Positions 35,468 to 43,911 of a DNA stretch of 64,000 nt are shown in pieces. This DNA is from Kaistella palustris DSM 21579 (GTDB lineage: Bacteria > Bacteroidota > Bacteroidia > Flavobacteriales > Weeksellaceae). The stretch's first letter is position 1. Each line of letters begins with the position of its first letter. The translations under genes were made by a program, and so were the position numbers. Under the pieces are notes generated by a model. The model saw only the letters and a program-made list of their open reading frames with translations. It was not told the origin of the DNA and did no database searches. The DNA lies in the NCBI RefSeq assembly GCF_000422265.1, contig NZ_KE383812.1:1-64000 (forward strand). Reading direction: 5' to 3'.

Positions 35468-36838
35468 ATGTTCAACAGTTTACAGGATAAATTAGATAAG
35501 GCACTTCATAACATTTCCGGACGCGGTAAGATCACGGAAATCAACGTTGCCGAAACCGTAAAAGAAATTCGCCGCGCGCTCGTAGACGCCGATGTGAACT
35601 ACAAGGTCGCAAAGGACCTGACGAAACGCGTGCAGGATAAAGCGCTGGGACAAAATGTACTTACAAGTTTAAGTCCGGGCCAGCTGATGACCAAGATCGT
35701 GCATGATGAACTTGTAACTTTGATGGGTGGCACGCACGAAGGCATCGACCTTTCCGGCAAGCCGAGCGTAATCCTTATTGCAGGACTTCAGGGTTCGGGT
35801 AAAACTACTTTCTCGGGTAAGCTGGCAAACTATTTAAAAGTAAAAAGAAATAAAAAACCGCTTTTGGTGGCGTGTGACGTGTACCGTCCCGCAGCGATCA
35901 AGCAGTTGCAGATCCTGGGTGAGCAAACAGGAATCCCGGTTTACACCGAAGAAGGCGCCATGAATCCTTCTGTTATTGCAGAAAATGCCGTAAAGTTCGC
36001 GAAACAAAATAATCACGATGTGGTGATCGTGGATACCGCAGGCCGATTAGCGGTCGATGAGCAAATGATGAACGAAATTAAGTCGGTTCATTATTTCATT
36101 AAACCAAATGAAACCCTGTTCGTAGTCGATTCCATGACGGGGCAGGATGCGGTGAATACGGCGAAAGCTTTTAACGATGCTTTGAATTTTGATGGCGTTG
36201 TGCTTACAAAACTCGACGGTGATACGCGCGGTGGAGCTGCTCTGACGATCCGTTCCGTCGTTGAAAAACCCATCAAATTTATTTCTACCGGCGAAAAAAT
36301 GGAAGCCCTGGATGTTTTTTATCCGGAAAGGATGGCAGACAGGATTCTGGGAATGGGTGATGTTGTTTCTTTGGTTGAACGGGCTCAGGAGCAGTTCGAT
36401 GAAGAAGAGGCAAAAAAACTTCATAAAAAAATTGCCAAGAACGAATTTGGTTTCGATGATTTTCTGAAGCAGATCAACCAGATCAAAAAGATGGGAAATA
36501 TGAAGGATCTCATGGGCATGATCCCCGGTGTGGGAAAAGCGGTGAAAGATATTGATATTCAGGATGATGCCTTTAAACATATCGAAGCGATCATTCATTC
36601 CATGACACCCGAAGAAAGAAGACGGCCATCAATCATCAATACGCAGCGTAAAAACAGAATCGCCAGAGGTGCCGGCCGGAAAATCGAAGACGTAAACCAA
36701 CTGATGAAGCAGTTTGAACAGATGGGGAAAATGATGAAAATGATGCAGGGACCGCAGGGAAAACAGATGATGGAAATGATGAGCAAAGGAATGCCGAAAA
36801 TGCCGGGAATGGGCGGCGGCAATTTGTTTGGCAGATAG
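35468..36838 (+). CDS. ffh: Signal recognition particle protein
   Basis: Ffh binds SRP RNA and signal sequences and targets proteins to FtsY. The 456-residue protein has the N domain (about 1-85), the G domain (about 95-295) with GLQGSGKTTFSGKLA, DVYRPAA, DTAGRLA and TKLDGDTRGGAAL, and a Met-rich M domain (about 310-456) with SMTPEERRRPSIINTQRKNR and RIARGAGRKIEDVNQLMKQF. The tail ends in Met/Gly-rich sequence. Its length matches the family. A terminator follows. Confidence 0.98.
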   Translation: MFNSLQDKLDKALHNISGRGKITEINVAETVKEIRRALVDADVNYKVAKDLTKRVQDKALGQNVLTSLSPGQLMTKIVHDELVTLMGGTHEGIDLSGKPSVILIAGLQGSGKTTFSGKLANYLKVKRNKKPLLVACDVYRPAAIKQLQILGEQTGIPVYTEEGAMNPSVIAENAVKFAKQNNHDVVIVDTAGRLAVDEQMMNEIKSVHYFIKPNETLFVVDSMTGQDAVNTAKAFNDALNFDGVVLTKLDGDTRGGAALTIRSVVEKPIKFISTGEKMEALDVFYPERMADRILGMGDVVSLVERAQEQFDEEEAKKLHKKIAKNEFGFDDFLKQINQIKKMGNMKDLMGMIPGVGKAVKDIDIQDDAFKHIEAIIHSMTPEERRRPSIINTQRKNRIARGAGRKIEDVNQLMKQFEQMGKMMKMMQGPQGKQMMEMMSKGMPKMPGMGGGNLFGR

Positions 36839-36860
36839 ATCTATACCACAAAATAATAAT

Positions 36861-36892
36861 AAAAGGCGCTTCAAAAAATGAAGCGCCTTTTA
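36861..36892. terminator. Bidirectional terminator between ffh and a beta-barrel gene
   Basis: Perfect 11-pair stem AAAGGCGCTTC / GAAGCGCCTTT with loop AAAAAAT. A/T runs on both sides serve ffh on the plus strand and the convergent gene at 36910 on the minus strand. Confidence 0.85.
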
Positions 36893-36909
36893 TATGGAGG
36901 AAAATTTGG

Positions 36910-37425
36910 CTAGAACTTGTATCCTAATCCTAAATTCAAATAGTTGGCTCTAAGTGTATAGTCCGACGGTGCATTTTTCAAGTGGTTATTCACTTGGAAC
37001 GAATATCTGCCTTCTACGAATAACTTCTCAGTAAATTCATAAGCAGCTCCTAAAGCGATTCCGAAATTTGTAGAGTTGTACGCCTCCGGTAACGGATTAT
37101 CCTCCAGGTCAAAAGTAAACTGCGGACCAAACTGCAGATTAAATTTCGGTGCAGCGTAATATTTCACCATCACAGGGATCTGCAATGCACTTGCATTTTC
37201 GATGTTTGCATAATTTACAGCGGGCTGTATTTTAAACTTATTTCCTGCATTAATTTCTGCAAAGAAACCTGCGTAGAAACCCGTACTGTTGTCGGAGTCA
37301 TTTCCCATTGGAGTTTTCAGAGAGGCGAAACCTGTCAGCATTCCGGCATTTGCACCAAAATTTACATTCTGAGCGTTTACAAGGCCACAAAGTGCTACAG
37401 CTCCGGTTAATAATAATTTTTTCAT
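36910..37425 (-). CDS. Outer-membrane beta-barrel protein (porin-like), paralogue 1
   Basis: From the ATG at 37425 (MKKLLLTGAVALCGLVNAQ) the protein has 171 residues: a signal peptide, then alternating polar/hydrophobic strands ending in an aromatic C-terminus (ANYLNLGLGYKF), the mark of an OmpA/PorT-like 8-strand barrel. Segments such as NFGANAGMLTGFASLKT, FYAGFFAEIN, QPAVNYANI and QFGPQFTFDL parallel the barrel at 37539, but the identity is low. Eleven upstream in-frame codons (to 37458) would hide the signal and are dropped. Function unknown. Confidence 0.85.
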   Translation of the reverse strand: MKKLLLTGAVALCGLVNAQNVNFGANAGMLTGFASLKTPMGNDSDNSTGFYAGFFAEINAGNKFKIQPAVNYANIENASALQIPVMVKYYAAPKFNLQFGPQFTFDLEDNPLPEAYNSTNFGIALGAAYEFTEKLFVEGRYSFQVNNHLKNAPSDYTLRANYLNLGLGYKF

Positions 37426-37490
37426 AGTTTTTAATAATTTAATCTGCAAAAGTATCACTTCTGCTTTTCAAAAAAACATGAGTTTTATCA

Positions 37491-37519
37491 TTAAAAAATC
37501 CCGCAGTAACGCGGGATTT
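37491..37519 (-). terminator. Terminator after beta-barrel paralogue 2
   Basis: Nine-pair stem AAATCCCGC / GCGGGATTT with loop AGTAAC; on the minus strand it is followed by TTTTTTAA. Confidence 0.85.
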
Positions 37520-37538
37520 CGAGTAAATTGATATCAGG

Positions 37539-38093
37539 TTATTTTACAAATTTGTAGGCAAGTCCGACTTGGAAAACATTGTTTTTCACCGAGTCGCCGC
37601 CATTATCTTTTATCACATTCATCAGACCAGCTACATAACGCGCGGTTAAGCCCAACTGTGGAATGAAATAATATCCTGCGCCAAGACCAAGACCTACATC
37701 AAAACTTTCGGTACCGTCTTTAAAATCTACACTCAGTCCGCTGCCTTTAAACTTAGAGCCGACAACAAAACCGAATTCAGGACCTGCTTCCAGGTAGAAC
37801 TGTGGAGTTGCATTATATTGGAACATCACCGGAACAGAAATGTAATCAATATTAATTGTTCCGTCACCACCACTTTCCTTTGCGCCCTTCATATTATAAA
37901 GCAGTTCCGGCTGAATGCTGAAGTCAGCGGCCAGCGGTGCATTCATAAAAATGCCCGCATTCAGGCCTACTTTTGATTTGGAACCGTCGAAATTAGAAAG
38001 GCTGGAGATGTTCATTCCCGCCTTTGCACCGAACGTCTGAGCATTGATTGCCCCACAAAGTGCGATTGCACCGATTAAAAAGATTTTTTTCAT
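37539..38093 (-). CDS. Outer-membrane beta-barrel protein (PorT-like), paralogue 2
   Basis: The 184-residue protein has a signal peptide (MKKIFLIGAIALCGAINAQ) and barrel strands GAKAGMNISSLSNFDGSKSK, GLNAGIFMNAPLAADFSIQP, PVMFQYNATPQFYLEAGPEF and a terminal VFQVGLAYKFVK. It is strikingly similar to the gene at 56982 (same phrases FGxKAGMN, FMNAPLA, PVMFQYNATP.FYLEAGPEFG, GLTARYVAG, NNVFQVGLAYKF), so these two are close paralogues. It is monocistronic with its own promoter and terminator. Confidence 0.9.
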   Translation of the reverse strand: MKKIFLIGAIALCGAINAQTFGAKAGMNISSLSNFDGSKSKVGLNAGIFMNAPLAADFSIQPELLYNMKGAKESGGDGTINIDYISVPVMFQYNATPQFYLEAGPEFGFVVGSKFKGSGLSVDFKDGTESFDVGLGLGAGYYFIPQLGLTARYVAGLMNVIKDNGGDSVKNNVFQVGLAYKFVK

Positions 38094-38118
38094 AACTGTT
38101 AATTTTTAAAATGTAAGT

Positions 38119-38148
38119 CAAATATAAAAAAATTTATTTAATTAACAA
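38119..38148 (-). promoter_or_regulatory. Promoter of beta-barrel paralogue 2
   Basis: Minus strand TTG (38148-38146), 19-base spacer, TATATTTG (38126-38119): a textbook Bacteroidetes promoter, 26 bases before the ATG. Confidence 0.8.
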
Positions 38149-38239
38149 CTTATTAACATTTTAGCTGAAAAATTTCTATTAATTGACGCCGACCGCTAAA
38201 TTATTCAGCATTTAGGTAAATATGAGAAATGTTGATAAC

Positions 38240-39199
38240 TTACTCCTCACGTACTCTCTGTTCTTCCAGGTTATAGGACTGGATGATCTTCCGCACGACA
38301 GGATGGCGCACTACGTCTTCTTCGGTCAGGTGAACGAAGCCAATTTCCTGCACGTCTTTCAGGATCCGCATCGCCTCCTGCAGACCGGACTTTTGTTTCA
38401 GCGGTAAATCCACCTGGCTGGGATCCCCCGTGATAATAAACTTCGCATTCATTCCCATTCTCGTCAGGAACATTTTCATTTGCGCATGTGTGGTATTTTG
38501 TGCTTCATCTAAAATAACAAAAGCTTCATCCAAAGTCCGGCCCCTCATAAAAGCCAAAGGCGCCACTTCAATGGTTTGTTTTTCTATCAGTCCTTCAAGT
38601 TTCTCGTGCGGAATCATATCGCGAAGCGCGTCGTAGAGCGGCTGTAGATAAGGATCGAGTTTTTCCTTAAGGTCGCCCGGGAGAAAACCAAGACTTTCGC
38701 CCGCTTCCACGGCAGGTCTTGTAAGAATGATCCGTTTAACTTCTTTATCCCGCAAGGCACGTACAGCGAGTGCTACGCTGGTATAGGTTTTTCCTGTTCC
38801 GGCCGGACCGATCGCAAAGACCATATCTTTGGAATCAGTCGCTTTTACAAGTTTTTTTAAATTGGTGGTTTTTGCTTTAATGATTTTGCCGTTGACCCCT
38901 TTTACAATAATATCCTGATCGAAGACAAGTTGCTTCTCGTTCTCATCTTTAATGACAAGAATATTTTCGACATCTTTCAGCGTGAGCGAATTGTTTTTAT
39001 TGATGAACTGCACAATGTCGTCAAGCTGATGTTTCAGAACCTCCAGGGTTTCCTGATTTCCTTTTGCGTGCAGATGCTGATCACGTCCCGTCACTTTAAG
39101 CGTCGGAAACTTGGATTTCAGCAGGTTGAAATATTGATTGTTAACTCCATAAAAAACTTTGGAATCTATGCCTTTTAACTCATAACTTAATTCAAACAT
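38240..39199 (-). CDS. PhoH family ATPase
   Basis: The 319-residue protein has an N-terminal part (about 1-110) and a PhoH P-loop domain with Walker A GPAGTGKTYTSVALAVRAL (about 134-152), Walker B FVILDEAQNTTHAQMKMFL and sensor IITGDPSQVDL. PhoH proteins are cytosolic ATPases/RNA helicase-like factors linked to RNA metabolism; the ybeZ-like type is expected here. It stands alone, divergent from the SAM-hydrolase-like gene. Confidence 0.93.
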   Translation of the reverse strand: MFELSYELKGIDSKVFYGVNNQYFNLLKSKFPTLKVTGRDQHLHAKGNQETLEVLKHQLDDIVQFINKNNSLTLKDVENILVIKDENEKQLVFDQDIIVKGVNGKIIKAKTTNLKKLVKATDSKDMVFAIGPAGTGKTYTSVALAVRALRDKEVKRIILTRPAVEAGESLGFLPGDLKEKLDPYLQPLYDALRDMIPHEKLEGLIEKQTIEVAPLAFMRGRTLDEAFVILDEAQNTTHAQMKMFLTRMGMNAKFIITGDPSQVDLPLKQKSGLQEAMRILKDVQEIGFVHLTEEDVVRHPVVRKIIQSYNLEEQRVREE

Positions 39200-39301
39200 C
39201 TACGGTCTATTTAGGTTTATATTTTTATTAAAAGTATCAAATAAATTTGAAATGTCTCCTTTTAATTTTCCACAATGCTCCCGTACATCTATTATTTACC
39301 C

Positions 39302-39309
39302 TAATTTTG
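39302..39309 (+). promoter_or_regulatory. Promoter -7 box for the DUF62 gene
   Basis: TAATTTTG, 19 bases before the ATG at 39329, fits TAnnTTTG. Confidence 0.5.
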
Positions 39310-39328
39310 CAGTTCCCGAAATTTTTTA

Positions 39329-40156
39329 ATGGCAGTTATTACTTTTACCTCAGATTATGGCCTGGTCGATCACAGAGTTGCCTCTGTGAAAGGCACAATT
39401 TTAAGTTTGAACCCAAACTTACAGGTTGTTGATATTTCTCATCAGATCGAAGCCTATAATCTTCTGCAAACTGCATATATCGTAAGAAATGCTTATTCCT
39501 ATTTTCCCTCCGGAACAGTACATATAATCTCCGTAGACAGTTTCTTCACCAAAGACCGCAAAGCCATTCTTTATAAGGCCGACGGTCATTACTTCATCGC
39601 AGCCGACAACGGCGTTTTATCGCTTATCTTCTACGATGTGAAACCTGAAGAAGTTTATGAAATCACACTCAACAACAGATTCGACGACGAAGTAAATTTC
39701 ACATCCACGGATATTTTTGCACCCGTCGCGGTACATCTTCAAAACGGCGGTCTGCCGGAAGTGATCGGCCGAAAATTTAAAACACCTAAACAGCTCTCCT
39801 TTCCCCGCGCCGTTTACAGCGAAAATGAAAGGATGATCATTGGTGAAATTATGTACATTGATAATTTTGGAAATGTGGTGTCGAACATCAGCCGGAAATT
39901 TATCGAAAAACACAATCTTGTCCTCGAAAACTTTATCATTAAATTCAGAAATTTAGCACTGTCGAAAATTTACAACCAATATACAGAACTCGTTCATGAC
40001 TGGTCCCGCGAACACGAGTACCACGGGAAATCTGTAGCGGTTTTTAACGATGCCGGCTTACTGGAACTTACCATTTATAAAGGTAACAGCGAGAATGGCG
40101 CACGGTCTTTGTTTGGCTTAAAGGTGGGAGAAAATATTTATATAGAATTTGCATAA
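39329..40156 (+). CDS. SAM hydrolase / SAM-dependent halogenase-like protein (DUF62)
   Basis: The 275-residue protein begins MAVITFTSDYGLVDHRVASV, with the catalytic Asp near the start (TSDYG). It continues with DISHQIEAYNLLQTAYIVRN, VHIISVDSFF, ADNGVLSLIF and the C-terminal region IGEIMYIDNFGNVVSNIS. Most relatives hydrolyse S-adenosylmethionine to adenosine and methionine using hydroxide; fluorinase and chlorinase are rare members. Hydrolysis is the safe reading. It is monocistronic. Confidence 0.92.
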   Translation: MAVITFTSDYGLVDHRVASVKGTILSLNPNLQVVDISHQIEAYNLLQTAYIVRNAYSYFPSGTVHIISVDSFFTKDRKAILYKADGHYFIAADNGVLSLIFYDVKPEEVYEITLNNRFDDEVNFTSTDIFAPVAVHLQNGGLPEVIGRKFKTPKQLSFPRAVYSENERMIIGEIMYIDNFGNVVSNISRKFIEKHNLVLENFIIKFRNLALSKIYNQYTELVHDWSREHEYHGKSVAVFNDAGLLELTIYKGNSENGARSLFGLKVGENIYIEFA

Positions 40157-40171
40157 TATTCTCCATCAAAA

Positions 40172-40209
40172 AAAATAAAAAAATAGCCGGCTCAATTGAA
40201 CCGGCTATC
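40172..40209 (-). terminator. Terminator after the M12B peptidase gene
   Basis: Near-perfect 26-base palindrome ATAGCCGG...CCGGCTAT; the minus strand continues with a run of T. Confidence 0.85.
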
Positions 40210-40227
40210 ATTATAAAAATGCAGTAA

Positions 40228-42390
40228 TTATCTGATCACTTTTTTGGTTACTGTTTCTTTCGCCGTGGTTACGCTGATCACGTAAGTTCCCGGCGTATAA
40301 GATGCCATATCCAGTTTCTCGGTAGTCGAGTTCAGATTTGCGGCCTTTTTAAGGAGTTTTCCTGAAACATCAAAAACAGAGTAAGAAAGGATCCTATCTT
40401 TCGAAGTAAGCGCGAAAATCCCTTTGGCAGAAGTCTGCGCTACGGTTACAGATTTGCTCAGTGCGGTTTCACCTGTTGCCAGTGTAATACATTCCATCGT
40501 GGCGATCCATCCGGCTCCGGCTTCCCCGGCATCCGACATAAACCGTACTGTAATTGCACCGGTTGCGTGTGTAGACTGGAAAGGTCCGGGAATGGTGTTT
40601 CCACTGATCTGGGTTCCACCGGGGAATCTCGGCGATGCAATATTTGGTCCGTTGTATATATTCATAAAATCGTATCCGGCTTCGGTATCAAACTGGCTGA
40701 AGGTGAGCTTCACCTTATCGCCTTCGTTTGCAGGATAAAAAGTTTTGATCACTGACTGGTTGTCACCGTAATTCGCGTCGGCGCCGCCGGGATCAGTAAA
40801 CTGAACACCTGCACACCAATCCGCTTCTGTAAGAATAAGCTGCTCGTAAGAATAAGCCTGCGGACCTGAACAGTCAGTTCCTACAGCCACGGTATAATAA
40901 GTTCCCTGGTCCAGGTTGGTAAAGTTGAGCACCTTATTGGTGGTAATTCCGGAGTCGATAACGGTGCCGTCCATTTTCGATAATTTGTATTTCCAGCTGG
41001 TAGCCACAGGATCTACGATTGTTGCTGTAAATGTAGTCTTGGTAAGGTCTGAAACTGTAAGTCCAGAAATGGTAAGTTCACAACCTGATATACAGTCCAT
41101 ACCCAAACAACCTTTGGAGTTGATGGTATTTCTGATCAAAGCGCCGGGTTGCGGACCAAATCCTTTACTGAAATTAATTCCTACACTTGGAACAAGGTGA
41201 CAGTAGCTCATAATTGTTCCACCACCGGTTGGCAACGGTCCGTCACAACCTTCGTTATTTCCGGAAGCAGGGCCGCAACCGTCGATAGCGGTATTATTGC
41301 CATTCCATTTACAAGCATGTGTATGCGGCGAGCCCAGGTTATGCCCGATCTCATGCGTCATCGCCTCGATATTCCAGGAATAAGTCGGCACATTGGAGTA
41401 AGTGAAATTAACACCGGAATAGGAATATTTGTAAGTGGTACAAAGTGCGTTTACATATGCAATACTTGTAGTTGCAGGATTTCTTAAGAGCTGCGCTACA
41501 TCGCCATTGAAACTGGTACGTGTAGTACGGAACTTATTTAATATTTCTGAAGGCGTTCCTGTGAAGGGATCTACAGATGTCCATACAAATACTTCACTCA
41601 GTGCCACGGTAATTCCGTCGTTGGTATATAACGTAGAGATATTGTTGTGCATTGCACTCACCCAGTTAGTCGTGGTGGTTACATTAGAGCCATTCTGTGT
41701 GTACGGACCAAAGCCTACTTCGTAATAAATTCTTACGCAGTTGTCGGTTTTCTTAGCCGTCATCGTTTTCGGGTTGAAGGATTCACCTGCTAACTTCTGA
41801 TTTTCGATCAGGTCATCTGCGCCACAGGTAAATGGATTTTCGCCTTTCAGTTTGTGGTCGTTGTAAGAAACAAAATCTTCGGAGTTCTTTGCCCGCCCGA
41901 TTACTATATTTCCCACATCTGCCACAGAAGTTACACCGATCACGTCATCATTAAAAAAACTGATAGCCACTACAGATTCGTTATCACCTTTTACAATCCC
42001 GTGATAATAAACGCCGGGGGTGTAAGTAGCGTAACCTTTATCTGTATTTACTTTAAAGTTTTGCGTGAAGAACTTGTTTTTCACCAGTTCTACGGTGATG
42101 TTTTTCCCTTCGAAGGGAAAATTCATTTCCAAAGCTTCCGGTCTTTCCAAGGTAATCCTTTGAATTTCAGAAGTATTCAGTTTCATTACAGTAATTCCCT
42201 CTGCAGCACTTTGGTACATCTGCTGTTTTTGGGCAGAAGGATCTACACTAAAGAGGTTATACTTAACAAACGTTTTGTTTGCAATTTGTGCCTGCTTAAC
42301 TTTTTCGGCAATCGGCCGCAGGTTCTGCGAAAAGCCCAGTGCAAAAAATGCCAAGGTGAAACACAATTGGAAAATTCTTTTCATAATCAT
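40228..42390 (-). CDS. Secreted M12B-type zinc metalloprotease with CUB and T9SS domains
   Basis: The 720-residue precursor has a signal peptide (ending AFFALGFSQ), a pro-region (about 20-200), and a reprolysin-type catalytic domain with EAMTHEIGHNLGSPHTHAC (HExxHxxGxxH, about 343-353) and the Met-turn in GGTIMSYCHL. Then come a fibronectin-III-like segment (about 440-515), a CUB-like domain (about 525-635; WCAGVQFTDPGG, YDFMNIYNGPN, VRFMSDAGEAGAGW) and a T9SS sorting tail (about 650-720). It is likely exported to the cell surface or medium as a protease. The ATG at 42384 is an alternative start. Confidence 0.94.
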   Translation of the reverse strand: MIMKRIFQLCFTLAFFALGFSQNLRPIAEKVKQAQIANKTFVKYNLFSVDPSAQKQQMYQSAAEGITVMKLNTSEIQRITLERPEALEMNFPFEGKNITVELVKNKFFTQNFKVNTDKGYATYTPGVYYHGIVKGDNESVVAISFFNDDVIGVTSVADVGNIVIGRAKNSEDFVSYNDHKLKGENPFTCGADDLIENQKLAGESFNPKTMTAKKTDNCVRIYYEVGFGPYTQNGSNVTTTTNWVSAMHNNISTLYTNDGITVALSEVFVWTSVDPFTGTPSEILNKFRTTRTSFNGDVAQLLRNPATTSIAYVNALCTTYKYSYSGVNFTYSNVPTYSWNIEAMTHEIGHNLGSPHTHACKWNGNNTAIDGCGPASGNNEGCDGPLPTGGGTIMSYCHLVPSVGINFSKGFGPQPGALIRNTINSKGCLGMDCISGCELTISGLTVSDLTKTTFTATIVDPVATSWKYKLSKMDGTVIDSGITTNKVLNFTNLDQGTYYTVAVGTDCSGPQAYSYEQLILTEADWCAGVQFTDPGGADANYGDNQSVIKTFYPANEGDKVKLTFSQFDTEAGYDFMNIYNGPNIASPRFPGGTQISGNTIPGPFQSTHATGAITVRFMSDAGEAGAGWIATMECITLATGETALSKSVTVAQTSAKGIFALTSKDRILSYSVFDVSGKLLKKAANLNSTTEKLDMASYTPGTYVISVTTAKETVTKKVIR

Positions 42391-42514
42391 TAAATTAAAA
42401 TTTGTTGTGGTGCAAAATAACTAAAAAATTTTCAGATTCCTTCCCGAAGTAGGAATAATGGCGGTAAATATATTCATCCCAAATAAGCCGTGGAATAAAC
42501 AAGGTATAATTCTT

Positions 42515-42522
42515 TATATTTG
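42515..42522 (+). promoter_or_regulatory. Promoter -7 box for hemJ
   Basis: TATATTTG, 16 bases before the ATG at 42539, matches TAnnTTTG. Confidence 0.55.
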
Positions 42523-42538
42523 CACTTAAAATTTTCCG

Positions 42539-43099
42539 ATGCTTTATTCTGTGGTCAAAGCGGTTCACCTCATTTTTATGGTCAGTTACTTTGCGGGTAT
42601 TTTCTACCTGGTACGCCTGTTTGTATACTATAAAGATACCGATGAGTTCGATGACACAAAAAAGCATATACTTCGCGAGCAATATGTTTTTATGGCGCGC
42701 AGACTGTGGAATATTATTACCGTTCCTGCCGGCATCATTATGCTTACCAGCGGTCTCGTTATGATTTTTTTGAATTTTGGACTGATGAGAACGCCCTGGT
42801 TTCACCTTAAACTTACTTTTTTAGTCGGCCTTTTAGCATACCATATTTGGTGTTGGAAAAAAGTATTGCAGATCCGTGACCTACAGGGTGACACGATTCC
42901 AACCGCAAATTTAAAACTGCGCCAGGCTAATGAGATTGCCACTTTTATACTTTTTCTTATCATCTTTACTGTTATATTAAAATACATGGTCATCGATTAT
43001 TGGTGGCAATTAATTGTAGGATTCTTCGTTTTGGTATTCTTAATAATGGCAACGGTAAAACTTGTCAATAAAAAGAAATCCCAAAAATCACCTGAATGA
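42539..43099 (+). CDS. hemJ: Protoporphyrinogen IX oxidase, HemJ type
   Basis: HemJ oxidises protoporphyrinogen IX in heme synthesis. The 186-residue membrane protein has four or five helices. The conserved His is in VKAVHLIFMVSYFAGIFYLV (about 9), with the family's Arg/Leu-rich loop RRLWNIITVPAGIIML and WFHLKLTFLVGLLAYH (conserved Lys and His, about 88-103). Length and topology fit the HemJ/UPF0093 family. The C-terminal helix and Lys-rich end are usual. 60 bp upstream of gldF on the same strand. Confidence 0.92.
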   Translation: MLYSVVKAVHLIFMVSYFAGIFYLVRLFVYYKDTDEFDDTKKHILREQYVFMARRLWNIITVPAGIIMLTSGLVMIFLNFGLMRTPWFHLKLTFLVGLLAYHIWCWKKVLQIRDLQGDTIPTANLKLRQANEIATFILFLIIFTVILKYMVIDYWWQLIVGFFVLVFLIMATVKLVNKKKSQKSPE

Positions 43100-43159
43100 T
43101 CCCCACATTTTACAATTGATGAATGACCAATAAATGCAATGTGAATCTGGAAATTACTT

Positions 43160-43888
43160 ATGATCGCAATATTTAAAAAAGAATTATGGACCTATTTCGG
43201 TAACTGGAGCGCCTGGCTGATCATAGCGGCATTCAGCGTTATCGGTTCACTGTTTTTGTTTTTCTTTGAGAATGATTCCAATATTTTCGACATTGGAACT
43301 GCGAGTCTGCAGAGTTATTTTACTTTGGCGCCCTGGCTTTTAATGTTCATTGTTCCCGCGGTATCGATGAAAACCCTGGCAGAAGAAGAACAGTCGGGAA
43401 CGCTGAACTGGCTTTTTTCGCAGCCCGTGAAAATATCAGGGATCATCACCGGAAAATTCCTCACGGTTTGGCTGGTCGGTGTTTTGTGCATCGTTCCTTC
43501 CCTCGTTTATCTTTACACTGTTTTCTTATTGGGAGTTCCGGCAGGAAATATAGATTTGGGAGCAACTGCCGGCAGTTATTTTGGGCTTGTTCTGTTAATT
43601 GCGACGTTTGCTGCAGTAGGAATTCTTGCATCGTCTCTCTCGCCGAATCAGGTCATGGCGTATTTGCTGGGCGTATTTCTGTCCTTCATTTTATATTTCG
43701 GCATTGAGCAGCTTGCGAGTTACAAATTGCTTGGCGGTGCAGATTATGTGCTGAGCAGCCTGGGATTTTATCAGCATTTTATTGCGTTCAGCCGCGGGCT
43801 GATCGATACGCGTGACGTTTTCTACTTTCTGCTTGTGATCGGCATCTGCCTGTTTCTGGCTAAAAAAATCGTGCAGAAGAAAAAGTAA
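43160..43888 (+). CDS. gldF: Gliding motility ABC transporter permease GldF
   Basis: The 242-residue membrane protein has six helices of the ABC-2 type. The N-terminus MIAIFKKELWTYFGNWSAWL and the phrases SMKTLAEEEQSGTLNWLFSQ and GIITGKFLTVWL are characteristic of GldF. With GldA (ATPase, not in this window) and GldG it forms the gliding-associated ABC transporter of flavobacteria. gldG follows after 23 bp, so the two form an operon. Some related non-gliding species keep the genes, so motility itself is not proven. Confidence 0.94.
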   Translation: MIAIFKKELWTYFGNWSAWLIIAAFSVIGSLFLFFFENDSNIFDIGTASLQSYFTLAPWLLMFIVPAVSMKTLAEEEQSGTLNWLFSQPVKISGIITGKFLTVWLVGVLCIVPSLVYLYTVFLLGVPAGNIDLGATAGSYFGLVLLIATFAAVGILASSLSPNQVMAYLLGVFLSFILYFGIEQLASYKLLGGADYVLSSLGFYQHFIAFSRGLIDTRDVFYFLLVIGICLFLAKKIVQKKK

Positions 43889-43911
43889 GCAAGCTTATAG
43901 AAGTCATTAAA

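Noticed and set aside
42395-42805. Minus-strand ORF opposite hemJ
   Set aside because: Shadow of the HemJ reading frame; it would also cover the hemJ promoter.
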